This document shows positions 1 through 8,263 of a stretch of 64,000 nt of DNA, in pieces; positions within the stretch are counted from its first letter, which is position 1; every line of letters begins with the position of its first letter. The stretch is from Muricoccus roseus. GTDB taxonomy: Bacteria; Pseudomonadota; Alphaproteobacteria; Acetobacterales; Acetobacteraceae. Where the stretch lies: positions 62,001-126,000 of the forward strand of contig NZ_FQZF01000009.1 of NCBI RefSeq assembly GCF_900141905.1, in the 5' to 3' direction. Both the position numbers and the translations under genes were made by a program. Below the pieces are notes generated by a model. That model was not told where the DNA came from, did no database searches, and saw only the letters and a list, made by a program, of their open reading frames with translations.

Positions 1-1
1 T

Positions 2-220
2 ACCGTGCAGATCTATGACAACTACCCCGCCCTCCGCACCGAGGTGCTGGTGGCCTCCATCCGCCACCCCATCCACCTGATCCAGGCGGCCAAGCTCGGC
101 GCCCATGTCGCCACCCTGCCGCCCTCGGTCATCAAGTCCCTCTACAAGCACCCGCTGACCGACAAGGGGCTGGAGACCTTCCTGGCGGACTGGAAGAAGA
201 CCGGCCAGTCCATCCTCTAA
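2..220 (+). CDS. fsa: Transaldolase-type fructose-6-phosphate aldolase, C-terminal fragment
   Basis: Only the last 72 codons are inside the window; the gene starts upstream. The visible residues (VLVASIRHP, then [13 protein letters not shown], then [18 protein letters not shown]) match the C-terminal barrel strands and closing helix of TalC/FSA-type small transaldolases, which interconvert sugar phosphates through a Schiff-base lysine. That lysine lies outside the window. The stop is followed by a GC-rich hairpin and then by DUF484 and xerC. Whether the enzyme acts as transaldolase or as fructose-6-phosphate aldolase cannot be told from this fragment. Confidence 0.85.
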   Translation, partial: TVQIYDNYPALRTEVLVASIRHPIHLIQAAKLGAHVATLPPSVIKSLYKHPLTDKGLETFLADWKKTGQSIL

Positions 221-237
221 CTCCCCTGTAGCGCCGG

Positions 238-267
238 GGGCCGGGGGCGATTCGCCTCCCCCGGCCC
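238..267 (+). terminator. GC-rich hairpin after the aldolase gene
   Basis: A 10-bp perfect stem (GGGCCGGGGG with CCCCCGGCCC) encloses a smaller GCG-att-CGC stem. It starts 17 bases after the aldolase stop. There is no T-run, so it may be a weak terminator or an mRNA 3'-end stabiliser. Confidence 0.45.
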
Positions 268-287
268 GCCCTGGCACAGTGCCCGCC

Positions 288-941
288 ATGACCCGCCCCG
301 CCCCCCAGCCAGAGGAGCCGAACCGCGAGGCCGAGGCGGCGCGGGTGGCGACCTACCTGGCCGCCCATCCGCGCTTCCTCGCGGAACGGCCCGGCCTCTA
401 CCGCGCCCTGCACCCACCCCAGCGCGTGCATGGGGAGAACCTGGCCGACCACATGGCCGCCCTCCTGGCCGCCGCCCGCGCCGAAACCGGCGCCGTCGCG
501 GAGGTGGCACGGGGCGCGCAGGACCTGACCCTGCGTGCTGCCCTCGCCGTGACCGCCCTGATCGGCGCCGCGGATCCCCTGGCCGTGGTCTCGGCCGAAT
601 GGCCCGACCTGCTCGGGCTGGAGAGCGCGGCGCTGGCGGAGGAAGGCCCCCCCTCCCCTTCCCTGCGCGCCCTGCCGGACGGCGCCATCGCCCGGCTGAC
701 CGACGGCCGCGAGGTGCTGCTGCGCGACGCCCCCGCCGAGGCCGCGCTGCTGCATGGTGAGGCCCATCCGCTGATCACCCGCGATGCGCTCGCGCTGCTG
801 CCCGGCTCCTATCCGCGCCTGCTCGTGCTCGGCGCGCGGGAAGCGGGGCGGCTGCCGCTCCGGGGCGCCACCGCGCCGCTGCGCCTGCTGGCCCATGCGC
901 TGGCCCGGGCACTGGATACGACGCCCGGGACAAGCGCGTGA
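288..941 (+). CDS. DUF484 family protein
   Basis: This protein of about 217 residues has the DUF484 hallmarks: an N-terminal segment with VATYLAAHPRFLAERP, then HGENLADHMAALLAAARAE, and a GAF-like remainder. Its molecular role is unknown. DUF484 genes commonly sit directly before a XerC-type recombinase, as here, where the stop overlaps the GTG start of xerC by 4 bases. The start is uncertain: GTG at 279 or ATG at 288, neither with a clear ribosome-binding site. I chose the ATG. Confidence 0.8.
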   Translation: MTRPAPQPEEPNREAEAARVATYLAAHPRFLAERPGLYRALHPPQRVHGENLADHMAALLAAARAETGAVAEVARGAQDLTLRAALAVTALIGAADPLAVVSAEWPDLLGLESAALAEEGPPSPSLRALPDGAIARLTDGREVLLRDAPAEAALLHGEAHPLITRDALALLPGSYPRLLVLGAREAGRLPLRGATAPLRLLAHALARALDTTPGTSA

Positions 942-1834
942 TCGCCCCCCTCGCCGCCCGGGAAGCCTTCCTGGAATGGCTGGCGCAGGAGCGCCGCGCG
1001 AGCCCGGAAACCGTGGAGGCCTATGGCCGCGACGTGGCGGAGCTGCTCGGCTTCCTCGCGAACCACCAGGGCGAGGAACCGGATCTCGCGGCCCTGCGCC
1101 TGGCCGACCTGCGCGCCTTCCTCGCCCACCGCGCCGCGCAGGGCATCGGCGCCTCCTCCCGCGCGCGGCAGCTCTCGGCCATCAAGACCTTCCTGCGCTT
1201 CCTCGTCCGCCGCCACGGGCTGGCGCCCCTGCCGCTGGGCGGGCTGACCGGCCCGCGCCGCAAGCCGCCCGTGCCGCGCGCCCTCACCGAATCCCAGGCC
1301 CGCACCGCCACCACCGACAGCGCCGAGGACAGCCCGGCCATGGCGGCACGGAACCAGGCCCTCTTCACCCTTCTCTATGGCTGCGGCCTCCGCATCTCCG
1401 AGGCGCTCTCCCTCGACATGCGCGACGCGCCGCGCGCCGGGGTGGGGCTGCGCGTCATGGGCAAGGGGCGCAAGGAACGCGTGGTGCCCGTGCTGCCGGC
1501 GGTGGAACAGGCCATGGCCGAATGGCTGCGCCACCGAGGCCCGGCCACACCCGACGCGCCCCTCTTCACCGGCGCCAAGGGCGGGCGGCTGAACCCCGGT
1601 GTCGCCCAGCGCGCGCTGCGCGACCTGCGCCGCGCGACCGGCCTGCCCGAACACACCACGCCGCACGCCCTGCGCCACTCCTTCGCCACCCACCTCCTGG
1701 GCGGCGGCGCGGACCTCCGCGCCATCCAGGAACTGCTGGGCCATGCCAGCCTCTCCACCACCCAACGCTATACGGGCGTGGACCAGGCCGGACTGCTGGA
1801 CACCTGGCGCCGGGCACATCCCCGCGCGGACTGA
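938..1834 (+). CDS. xerC: Tyrosine recombinase XerC
   Basis: This 298-residue enzyme resolves chromosome dimers at dif together with XerD, near the septum. An N-terminal SAM-like core-binding domain (about 1-100) precedes the catalytic domain. All six tyrosine-recombinase residues are visible: R152 (GLRISEAL), K176 (GKGRKE), H243 and R246 (HALRHSF), H269 (LGHASL) and the nucleophile Y278 (TTQRYT). The GTG start overlaps the DUF484 stop, so the two are probably translated as a coupled pair. Length and completeness fit housekeeping XerC rather than a phage integrase, and no att site or phage gene is nearby. XerD cannot be strictly excluded, but the DUF484 neighbour favours XerC. Confidence 0.9.
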   Translation: MIAPLAAREAFLEWLAQERRASPETVEAYGRDVAELLGFLANHQGEEPDLAALRLADLRAFLAHRAAQGIGASSRARQLSAIKTFLRFLVRRHGLAPLPLGGLTGPRRKPPVPRALTESQARTATTDSAEDSPAMAARNQALFTLLYGCGLRISEALSLDMRDAPRAGVGLRVMGKGRKERVVPVLPAVEQAMAEWLRHRGPATPDAPLFTGAKGGRLNPGVAQRALRDLRRATGLPEHTTPHALRHSFATHLLGGGADLRAIQELLGHASLSTTQRYTGVDQAGLLDTWRRAHPRAD

Positions 1835-1855
1835 TCCGCCTTGTCCTGATGTGCT

Positions 1856-2112
1856 GGTCTGCCCCGGGGAGAGGGAAGAAGGAATTCTTCCTCTCCCCGG
1901 ACCCGTCGAAGGCAGTGCCTTCGACCATCATCTTTTTCTAGACGTTTGGAATCACCAGGGCTGACGGTGCGCCTGAGGTGGATGACCTCAGGCGACTGCA
2001 ACGGCAGAACAGGCCCCCGCAACCCGAGACCCCTTCAATCCGGGGCATCCACGGCAGTCAGACGGGGTTCCAAGGGCCTCAGGCCCTTGGCGGGGCGAGG
2101 GCAGAGCCCTCG
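1856..2112 (+). repeat. Dispersed hairpin repeat, copy 1
   Basis: First of five similar intergenic copies. It starts 22 bases after the xerC stop. It has a long hairpin with arms of CCGGGGAGAG type around a GGAA loop (1864-1900, with one extra G in the left arm), a spacer ending in TTTGGAATCAC, a second hairpin GCCTGAGGT/ACCTCAGGC (1971-1993), a third CCAAGGGCC-tca-GGCCCTTGG (2070-2090), and a fourth CGAGGGC-aga-GCCCTCG (2096-2112). It has no coding capacity of its own. Confidence 0.9.
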
Positions 2113-2196
2113 AACGGAAACCCACCCCACCCTGATTGCGCCCCCGCATCGGCCGGGCCCATGATCCTGGCCAGGGATCATCCTGGGGAAACGACC

Positions 2197-2655
2197 ATGC
2201 GCACTCCGCTTCTCTGCGGCGGCTTTGCCCTCGCCTTCGCCGCGGGCCTGTTCGCCGCCCGCATCGTGCCGCAGGCCGAGGCCCAGCCGGCGCCGGGCAT
2301 CGCGCCCCGGATCGTCAACCTGACCGCGATGACCGAGGACGAGATCGGCCCGCTGGTGAACAACACCGACCTCCGCTCCCGCACGCTGGTCGCGACCGAG
2401 CATGGCACGGTGGCGGTGCAGAGCGGCAACGTGTTCAAGCACTTCCATTCCGAGACGGACGAGATCCAGCTCATCCTGGACGGCACCGGCTCCTTCTGGC
2501 TGGGCGACCGCGAGGTGCAGGTGAAGCCCGGGGACCTGATCGTCATCCCGCGCGGCACGCATCACGCGGGTTCACGCGCCGCGACCGGGCGGTTCCGCGC
2601 CCTGGCGATCAAGCTGCCGCCGCAGCGCGCGGGGGACACGCACCCCGCGCCCTGA
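2197..2655 (+). CDS. Exported cupin-domain protein
   Basis: This 152-residue protein has a Sec-type signal (about residues 1-29, ending near AEAQPAP), then a single cupin barrel. The metal-binding pattern is visible as FKHFHSETDEIQ (H-x-H and E) and later PRGTHH. A Mn, Fe or Zn centre is likely but the substrate is unknown. The ATG at 2197 is chosen because GGGGAA lies 6 bases upstream. An inverted repeat ATGATCC...GGGATCAT (2161-2181) just before the ribosome-binding site could be an operator. It converges on the MATE gene with only 11 bases between stops. Confidence 0.75.
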   Translation: MRTPLLCGGFALAFAAGLFAARIVPQAEAQPAPGIAPRIVNLTAMTEDEIGPLVNNTDLRSRTLVATEHGTVAVQSGNVFKHFHSETDEIQLILDGTGSFWLGDREVQVKPGDLIVIPRGTHHAGSRAATGRFRALAIKLPPQRAGDTHPAP

Positions 2656-2666
2656 AGCCGGGCCGG

Positions 2667-4010
2667 TCAGTTCCTGGGAAGGCCCGGCCACACGCCGGGC
2701 CTGACGCCCAGCGCGGTGAAGAGCCCGTAGGCGGTGATGCCCAGCGCCACGGCGAGGAACTGCCCGTCCAGCCCCATCCCGGCGAGGTCGGACAGCATCC
2801 AGCCGCCGCCCACCGCCACCGCGATGCGGGAGAGGCCGGCCAGCATCGGCCACCCCATCCGCCCCGCCCCCTGGGAGGCGAAGTACATCGCCATGCCCAG
2901 GCCGAAGCCGCCGAAGGCCGGGCCGGTATAGGAGAGGGCGCGCGCGGCGATCTCCACCACCGCCGGATCGGCCGAGAAGAAGCGGGCAAAGCTATAGGGG
3001 GCCATGGCCACCGCCGCGCCGATCACGCCGGTGACGGCGAAGGCCATGAAGCCTCCCGTCCAGGCCAGGCGCCGCGCCCCTTCCCAGTCTCCCGCACCCA
3101 CCGCGCGCCCGACCAGCGCGGTCAGCGCCGATCCCACGCCGAAAGCAATCGGGATCATCAGGAATTCCAGCCGCGCCGAGATGCCGTAGCCCGCCACCGC
3201 CGCCGGCCCCTGGGAGGCGATGCGCGCGGTGACGAGGATGGTGGTGAGGTTCGCCACCCCCGCCAGCGCACAGGCCACCAGCCCCACGGAGAGGATCCGC
3301 CAGAACATCGCGCCTGAGGGCCGAAGCCGCAGCACCGGCCGGAACCCCGCCCCGCCCCGCAGCACCACCAACCCCATGACGAGGCTGGAGGCAATGAACA
3401 CCGCGGCCATGGCGGCGCCGATACCGGGAAGGCCCAGCCCGGCGGGCTCGGCCAGGGCCCAGGCCAGGGGCGGATAGGCCATCCAGGTCAGCAGCAGCAC
3501 CCGGGCCGCCAGCGCGTGCCGCCCCCCGCCGCGCAGGACCGAGGCGAGGGTGTTCGCCAGCCAGACCGGCACCGCCCCCACCCCGAAGAGCAGGATGGCA
3601 TAGGGCGCCGCCGCCTCGGCCGCCGCAGCGCCGCCGATGAGACCCAGGACCGCATGGGGAAAGCCCGCGAGCAGGATGGCGAAAGCCGCCCCCGCCAGCA
3701 CGGCGATGAGCACGGCATGGATCACGAGCGCCGAGGCCTCGTCCCGCCGCCCGCCGCCCAGGGCGCGGGCGATGGCCGAGGCCACGCCGCCGCCCATGGC
3801 GCCGGCCGACATCTGCTGCATGAGAAGGCTGAAGGGCAGCACCACCGACCAGCCGGCGAGCGCCGCCGTGCCCTGGCGCGCGGCCAGCCAGGTCTCGGCC
3901 ACCTGCCCCGCCGCCTGGAGCAGCGCGCTGAGCGCGGTGGGGCCCGCCAGGGCGAGGATCTGCCGCGCGGCGGAGGGACGCGGGGCCATGATGGCCAGGC
4001 CGTCAGCCAT
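2667..4010 (-). CDS. MATE family efflux transporter
   Basis: This 447-residue protein has about twelve hydrophobic segments and the typical MATE opening: RQILALAGPTALSALLQAAGQVAETWLAA, followed by GTAALAGWS and an SAGAMGGGVASAIARALG loop. MATE exporters move cationic drugs or metabolites out of the cytoplasm, driven by H+ or Na+. The start overlaps the end of the upstream hxlR-type gene by 8 bases, so regulator and pump form one transcript. A second in-frame ATG lies seven codons in. The substrate cannot be predicted. Confidence 0.9.
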   Translation of the reverse strand: MADGLAIMAPRPSAARQILALAGPTALSALLQAAGQVAETWLAARQGTAALAGWSVVLPFSLLMQQMSAGAMGGGVASAIARALGGGRRDEASALVIHAVLIAVLAGAAFAILLAGFPHAVLGLIGGAAAAEAAAPYAILLFGVGAVPVWLANTLASVLRGGGRHALAARVLLLTWMAYPPLAWALAEPAGLGLPGIGAAMAAVFIASSLVMGLVVLRGGAGFRPVLRLRPSGAMFWRILSVGLVACALAGVANLTTILVTARIASQGPAAVAGYGISARLEFLMIPIAFGVGSALTALVGRAVGAGDWEGARRLAWTGGFMAFAVTGVIGAAVAMAPYSFARFFSADPAVVEIAARALSYTGPAFGGFGLGMAMYFASQGAGRMGWPMLAGLSRIAVAVGGGWMLSDLAGMGLDGQFLAVALGITAYGLFTALGVRPGVWPGLPRN

Positions 4011-4488
4011 CGGCCAGCTCCGCGAGAGCCAGGCGGCGCCGCATCGCCTCCCCCGCCCCGGGCCCGGGCAGCAGCCGCACCGCCTCCGGCGTCAGGGGCC
4101 GCCCATCGGCCCCGGCGGGCGGCGGCACGGCGATGTCCTGCCCCGTCGTGCGGTCCACCATCCGCACGGCCGGCCCGTTCGGCGCCATCCAGCGGTCACT
4201 CCATTGCTTGAGGGCAAGGAAGGCCGGGAAGAAGTCGCGGCCTTTCTCGGTCAGCCGATACGCATGGCGCGCCCCTTCCGGCACGCGCTCCAGCATCCCG
4301 TGCTCCACGAGCTCCTTCAGCCGCGTGCTGAGGATGTTGGAGGCGATGCCGAGATGGCGGGCGAAGTCGTCGAAACGGGTGGTGCCGTAGAAGGCCTCCC
4401 GCATCACCAGGATGGCCCAGCGTTCCCCCAGTACCTCCATGGAGCGGGCGATGGGACAGCCCATCCGGGAGAAATCGGTGCGCGGCAT
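4003..4488 (-). CDS. HxlR family (DUF24) transcriptional regulator
   Basis: This 161-residue winged-helix regulator shows the HxlR signature: a Cys near the N-terminus (C11 in MGCPIARSMEVLGERW), FDDFARHLGIASNILSTRLKELVEHGML, then YRLTEKGRDFFPAFLALKQW. The conserved early cysteine is used by several DUF24 proteins to sense electrophiles or oxidants. It is translationally coupled to the MATE pump downstream, which it most likely represses. Two inverted repeats just upstream (4504-4543) look like its own operator. The frame stays open upstream, but the ATG at 4488 begins the conserved domain. Confidence 0.88.
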   Translation of the reverse strand: MPRTDFSRMGCPIARSMEVLGERWAILVMREAFYGTTRFDDFARHLGIASNILSTRLKELVEHGMLERVPEGARHAYRLTEKGRDFFPAFLALKQWSDRWMAPNGPAVRMVDRTTGQDIAVPPPAGADGRPLTPEAVRLLPGPGAGEAMRRRLALAELADG

Positions 4489-4503
4489 GGGCGACCCTCG
4501 GCA

Positions 4504-4543
4504 GCTTGCGTGATGCAAGCCAATTCGCTTGCATAATGCAAGC
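4504..4543 (-). promoter_or_regulatory. Tandem palindromic operator upstream of the hxlR-MATE pair
   Basis: Two copies of the same 17-bp inverted repeat, GCTTGC-N5-GCAAGC, sit at 4504-4520 and 4527-4543, 23 bp apart. The spacers are gtgat and ataat. They lie 16-55 bases before the regulator start, where autoregulatory HxlR sites are found. The GCTTGC/GCAAGC arms are perfect in both. Binding by this particular regulator is inference. Confidence 0.7.
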
Positions 4544-4595
4544 TGAACCCTCGCCGGTAGGCAGCGATGCCCGAAAGCGGGCGCGGGAACGGCCG

Positions 4596-4898
4596 CTAGC
4601 CGCGCCCGAGCGCTCGCCGGATGCCGCGCCCCCATCCGGACAGCCTCGTGTTCACCGAAGCCTCGGTCGATTCGATCCGGGCCACCGCGCCGGGCCAGCG
4701 CCCCTGCACCCAGGCCCAGCGATTGGCGGCCCAGAGATACTGGTCCCGCAACACGAAGACGCCGAGGGCGAGGAAGAGGAAGCCCTGGAGGAAGGGCAGC
4801 ACGCATCCCAACACGCCAAGCGTGAGGAAGGACCATCCCAGGGCCTTGCGGCGGGGCCGGGGGTTCAGGGTGACGAAAGCCGGGCGCGTCTCGTTCAT
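4596..4898 (-). CDS. Small PGPGW-type membrane protein
   Basis: This protein of about 100 residues contains a hydrophobic hairpin, ALGWSFLTLGVLGCVLPF then GFLFLALGVFVL, after a basic N-terminal RPRRK. This resembles the putative transmembrane PGPGW family, with LPFLQGF in the place of the family motif. Function is unknown. The C-terminal half (RDQYLWAANRWAWVQGRWP) is aromatic and basic. It sits between lpd and the hxlR-MATE pair on the same strand. The start is either 4898 or 4934; the later Met fits the domain better. Confidence 0.6.
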   Translation of the reverse strand: MNETRPAFVTLNPRPRRKALGWSFLTLGVLGCVLPFLQGFLFLALGVFVLRDQYLWAANRWAWVQGRWPGAVARIESTEASVNTRLSGWGRGIRRALGRG

Positions 4899-4958
4899 CG
4901 CGCCCGGAGATGGCCCGCGCGGCCCGCCGGTCAAGCGGGGCGCGCGGCCTTGTCAGAT

Positions 4959-6350
4959 CTAGATGTGGATGGGGCGGCCATCCACGGCCAGCGCCGCTTC
5001 CTTCACCGCCTCGCTCAACGTCGGATGCCCGTGGCAGATGCGGCCCACATCCTCGGCGCTGGCACCGAACTCGATGGCCGTGACCAGCTCGGCGATCAGG
5101 TGGCCGGCATCCGGGCCCAGGATATGCGCGCCCAGCACCCGGTCGGTCGTCTTGTCGGCCAGGATCTTCACGAAGCCGTCCACATCGCCCATGGCGCGGG
5201 CGCGGCCATTGGCGGTGAAGGGGAACTTGCCGACCTTGTAGGCGGTGCCCGCGGCCTTCAGCTCCTCCTCCGTGGCGCCCACCGCGGCCACTTCGGGCCA
5301 GGTGTAGACGATGCCGGGGATGGCGCCGTAGTTCACATGCCCATGCTGGCCGGCCAGGATCTCGGCCACGGCCACGCCCTCATCCTCGGCCTTGTGGGCG
5401 AGCATGGCGCCGGCGATCACGTCGCCGATGGCATAGATGCCGGGGATGTTGGTGGCGAAATGCGCGTCGGTCTTGATGCGGCCCCGCTGGTCCAGCGCCA
5501 CGCCCACGGCATCGAGGCCCAGGCCCTCGATATAGGGGCGGCGGCCGATGGCGACCAGCACCACATCGGCCTCGATCGCCTGGGCATCGCCGCCCTTGGC
5601 GGGCTCGACCGTGAGGGAGACGCCGGCCTCCGTCTTCGTCGCGCCCGTCACCTTGTGGCCGAGCTTGAACTTGAAGCCCTGCTTGGTCAGCACACGCTCG
5701 AAGTTCTTCGCCACCTCATTGTCCATGCCGGGCAGCAGACGGTCGAGGAACTCGATCACCGTCACCTCGGCGCCCAGGCGGCGCCACACGCTGCCCAGCT
5801 CCAGACCGATCACGCCGCCGCCGATGACGACGAGGTGCTTCGGCACGCTCTCCAGCTCCAGCGCGCCGGTGGAGGTGACGATCTGCTTCTCGTCCACCTC
5901 GACGCCGCGGAGCGGCACGCTCTCACTGCCCGAGGCGATGACGATGTTCTTCGTCTCATAGGTGGTGCCGGCCACCTCGACCTTGCCCGGCGCCGTAATC
6001 TTCCCCGCGCCCTTGAGCCAGGTGATCTTGTTCTTGCGGAACAGGAACTCCACGCCCTTGGTGTTGGCCTGCACCACCTCGCCCTTGCGGGCCTGCATCC
6101 GGGCCAGGTCGAGCTTCACGCCCTCCACCTGGATGCCATGGTCGGCGAACTTATGGGCGATCTCCTCGAAATTCTCGGAGGACTGGAGCAGCGCCTTAGA
6201 GGGGATGCAGCCGATGTTGAGGCAGGTGCCGCCCAGCGTGTCCCGCTTCTCGACGCAGGCCACCTTCATGCCGAGCTGGGCGGCCCGGATGGCGCAGACA
6301 TAGCCGCCGGGGCCGGAGCCGATGACGATGAGGTCGAAGGAGTCGGCCAT
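4959..6350 (-). CDS. lpdA: Dihydrolipoyl dehydrogenase (E3)
   Basis: This 463-residue flavoprotein reoxidises the dihydrolipoyl arm of 2-oxo acid dehydrogenase complexes and makes NADH. Visible features are the FAD-binding GSGPGG (11-16), the redox disulfide [13 protein letters not shown] (C43/C48), a second dinucleotide-binding site GGGVIGLE, the ATG-like AIGDV segment, and the C-terminal catalytic H-x4-E within [10 protein letters not shown]. The ATG at 6350 starts [11 protein letters not shown], the usual E3 N-terminus. It follows odhA, odhB and a GFA-type gene on the same strand, so it most likely serves 2-oxoglutarate dehydrogenase. Confidence 0.95.
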   Translation of the reverse strand: MADSFDLIVIGSGPGGYVCAIRAAQLGMKVACVEKRDTLGGTCLNIGCIPSKALLQSSENFEEIAHKFADHGIQVEGVKLDLARMQARKGEVVQANTKGVEFLFRKNKITWLKGAGKITAPGKVEVAGTTYETKNIVIASGSESVPLRGVEVDEKQIVTSTGALELESVPKHLVVIGGGVIGLELGSVWRRLGAEVTVIEFLDRLLPGMDNEVAKNFERVLTKQGFKFKLGHKVTGATKTEAGVSLTVEPAKGGDAQAIEADVVLVAIGRRPYIEGLGLDAVGVALDQRGRIKTDAHFATNIPGIYAIGDVIAGAMLAHKAEDEGVAVAEILAGQHGHVNYGAIPGIVYTWPEVAAVGATEEELKAAGTAYKVGKFPFTANGRARAMGDVDGFVKILADKTTDRVLGAHILGPDAGHLIAELVTAIEFGASAEDVGRICHGHPTLSEAVKEAALAVDGRPIHI

Positions 6351-6503
6351 GGCGCAAGGGTCCTGCAATGATCGTGGGTGGGCAGGTAGCAGGCCCGCGC
6401 CCGGGATTGAAGGGTGCGCGGGCGGGCAAATCCGCGCTGGCAGGGTTTCCGGTGCCGCGGGGCGGCGATCCGGGCCGGCGGCGCGAGAGGTGCCCGAACC
6501 TCA

Positions 6504-6899
6504 TCAACCCGCAGGGTAGCGCTCGAACTCCGGCAGCGAATCGAGGCGCCGCATCCAGCCGAGCCGCTCGGCCACCTGGATCTGGGCGCCCGGCGGCAGG
6601 GCCTCGGGGTCGTCCAGCGTGCCGGTCTGGATATCGATCATGCCCGGCAGCGTCGCCTCGTTCACATAGAACAGCCCCGTGCCACAGCGGCCGCAGAAAT
6701 GACGACGGCCATGTTCGGAGGAGGCATAGACCACCGGCTCGCCCCTCACCTTCAGCGCCCCGGCGGGCACCATAGCCCAGCCGACCATCGGCGCGCCGGC
6801 ATGGCGCCGGCAGTCGGAGCAATGGCAGAGGGCGTGGTGCAGCACCTCATCGGGCATCTCGTAATGGATGGCGCCGCAATGGCAACGGCCCGTGAGCAT
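6504..6899 (-). CDS. GFA/Mss4-like zinc-binding protein
   Basis: This 131-residue protein has the CENP-V/GFA fold's zinc ligands: GRCHCGAIHY at the N-terminus, CHCSDCRRHAG in the middle, and FCGRCGTGLFY. The family includes glutathione-dependent formaldehyde-activating enzyme, but most members have no proven activity. It lies between odhB and lpdA, an unusual insertion in a TCA operon, and after a strong hairpin at 6954-6985 that may uncouple it from odhB. Substrate unknown. Confidence 0.85.
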   Translation of the reverse strand: MLTGRCHCGAIHYEMPDEVLHHALCHCSDCRRHAGAPMVGWAMVPAGALKVRGEPVVYASSEHGRRHFCGRCGTGLFYVNEATLPGMIDIQTGTLDDPEALPPGAQIQVAERLGWMRRLDSLPEFERYPAG

Positions 6900-6953
6900 C
6901 GCTGTCCCTCCCCTTCCGGTGGCGGGAGGCTAGCACGGGGCGGCGAAATGAGA

Positions 6954-6985
6954 GCGGGCCGGAAGGGTCTCCCCTTCCGGCCCGC
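6954..6985 (-). terminator. Hairpin between odhB and the GFA gene
   Basis: A perfect 14-bp stem (GCGGGCCGGAAGGG with its complement) closes a 4-base loop, 23 bases after the odhB stop. The downstream minus-strand sequence has only a weak T-tract (TCTCATTTC), so this could be a terminator or an attenuator that lowers expression of the genes beyond. Confidence 0.65.
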
Positions 6986-7008
6986 CGAACCCGATCCCGC
7001 GAGGGAGA

Positions 7009-8253
7009 TCAGAGGCCGAGCAGCAGGCGCCGCGCGTCCTCCACGCCTTCCTTCACCCGCACGAGGAAGGAGACCGCCTCCTTCCCGTCCACGATCCGGT
7101 GGTCATAGGACAGGGCCAGGTACATCATCGGGCGGATCTCGATCTTGCCGCCCACCACCATGGCCCGCTCCTTGATCGCATGCATCCCGAGGATGCCGGA
7201 CTGGGGCGGGTTGAGGATGGGGGTGGACATCAGCGAGCCGTAGATGCCGCCATTCGTGATGGTGAAGCTGCCGCCCGCCATCTCCTCCAGCTTCAGCTGG
7301 CCGTCACGCACGCGGCGGCCGAAATCGCCGATCGCCTTCTCGATGCCCGCGAAGGACAGGTCCTGCGCGTTCTTCAGCACGGGCACGACGAGGCCGGACG
7401 GGCCACCCACCGCGATGCCCATGTTCACGAAGTTCTTGTAGACGATCTCGTCGCCGTCGATCTCGGCATTGACGGCCGGGAACTCCTGGAGGGCGGCGAC
7501 GCAGGCCTTCACGAAGAAGGACATGAAGCCGAGCTTCACGCCGTGCTTCTTCTCGAAGGCGTCCTTGTACTCGGCCCGCAGCGCCATCGCATTCGTCATG
7601 TCCACCTCGTTGAAGGTGGTGAGCATGGCGGCGGTGTTCTGCGCCTCCTTCAGGCGGCGCGCGATGGTGATGCGGAGCCGGGTCATCTTCACCCGCTCCT
7701 CGCCCTCGCCCGGCGCACGGGCGGCCTTGGGCGCCGCGGCCGGAGCGGCGGCGGCCGGGCGGGAGAGGAACTCCAGCACGTCGCCCTTGGCGATCCGGCC
7801 GTCCTTGGCGCTGCCCTGGCCGATCTGCTCGGCGCTCACGCCCTTCTCGGCCATCATCTTGGCCGCGGCGGGGAGCGGGGCATGGCCGGAGGGTTCGGCG
7901 CCGCCGGGGCGGGACACCGGGCCGGTCACCGGGCGCGGCTCCTCCACCTTCGGGGCGGCCGGGGCGGCGGGCGCCGCCGCGGCCGGCTTGGCCGCCGCCG
8001 CACCGGCACCGGCACCCGAACCGGCACCCATCGTGCCGAGCAGACCGCCGACCTCGACCTCGGCGCCCTCATCGGCCGCGATGCTCTCGATGGTGCCGGC
8101 GGAGGGGGCATTCACCTCCACCGTCACCTTGTCCGTCTCCAGCTCGACCAGCGGCTCGTCGGCCGCGACGGCCTCGCCCACCTTCTTCAGCCAGCGCGCG
8201 ACGGTGGCGGTGGAAACGCTTTCGCCCAGGGTGGGCACCAGGATCTCGGTCAT
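7009..8253 (-). CDS. odhB: Dihydrolipoyllysine succinyltransferase, E2 of 2-oxoglutarate dehydrogenase
   Basis: This 414-residue E2 core takes the succinyl group from E1 to CoA. It has one lipoyl domain (about 1-75, lipoylated K42 in [11 protein letters not shown]), an Ala/Pro/Lys-rich linker, an E3/E1-binding domain ([16 protein letters not shown]...[12 protein letters not shown]) and the acyltransferase domain with the catalytic HRIVDG (H385, D389) near the end. The start at 8253 gives the standard [12 protein letters not shown]. It begins 10 bases after odhA ends. The frame is open upstream but that part is overlap with odhA. Confidence 0.95.
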   Translation of the reverse strand: MTEILVPTLGESVSTATVARWLKKVGEAVAADEPLVELETDKVTVEVNAPSAGTIESIAADEGAEVEVGGLLGTMGAGSGAGAGAAAAKPAAAAPAAPAAPKVEEPRPVTGPVSRPGGAEPSGHAPLPAAAKMMAEKGVSAEQIGQGSAKDGRIAKGDVLEFLSRPAAAAPAAAPKAARAPGEGEERVKMTRLRITIARRLKEAQNTAAMLTTFNEVDMTNAMALRAEYKDAFEKKHGVKLGFMSFFVKACVAALQEFPAVNAEIDGDEIVYKNFVNMGIAVGGPSGLVVPVLKNAQDLSFAGIEKAIGDFGRRVRDGQLKLEEMAGGSFTITNGGIYGSLMSTPILNPPQSGILGMHAIKERAMVVGGKIEIRPMMYLALSYDHRIVDGKEAVSFLVRVKEGVEDARRLLLGL

Positions 8254-8263
8254 CGAATCTTCC

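Noticed and set aside
938-1834. XerC as part of a prophage or integrative element
   Set aside because: The gene is coupled to DUF484 next to an aldolase gene, has housekeeping length, and there are no phage, att-site or tRNA features around.
1878-1885. Open frames that run through the hairpin repeats, for example from xerC into copy 1
   Set aside because: They differ between copies, have no ribosome-binding sites and translate the palindromes; the DNA structure is conserved, not a reading frame.
4003-4836. Longer 277-residue start for the HxlR gene
   Set aside because: The extra 116 residues translate the operator repeats and part of the neighbouring membrane-protein gene in another frame; the HxlR domain starts at 4488.
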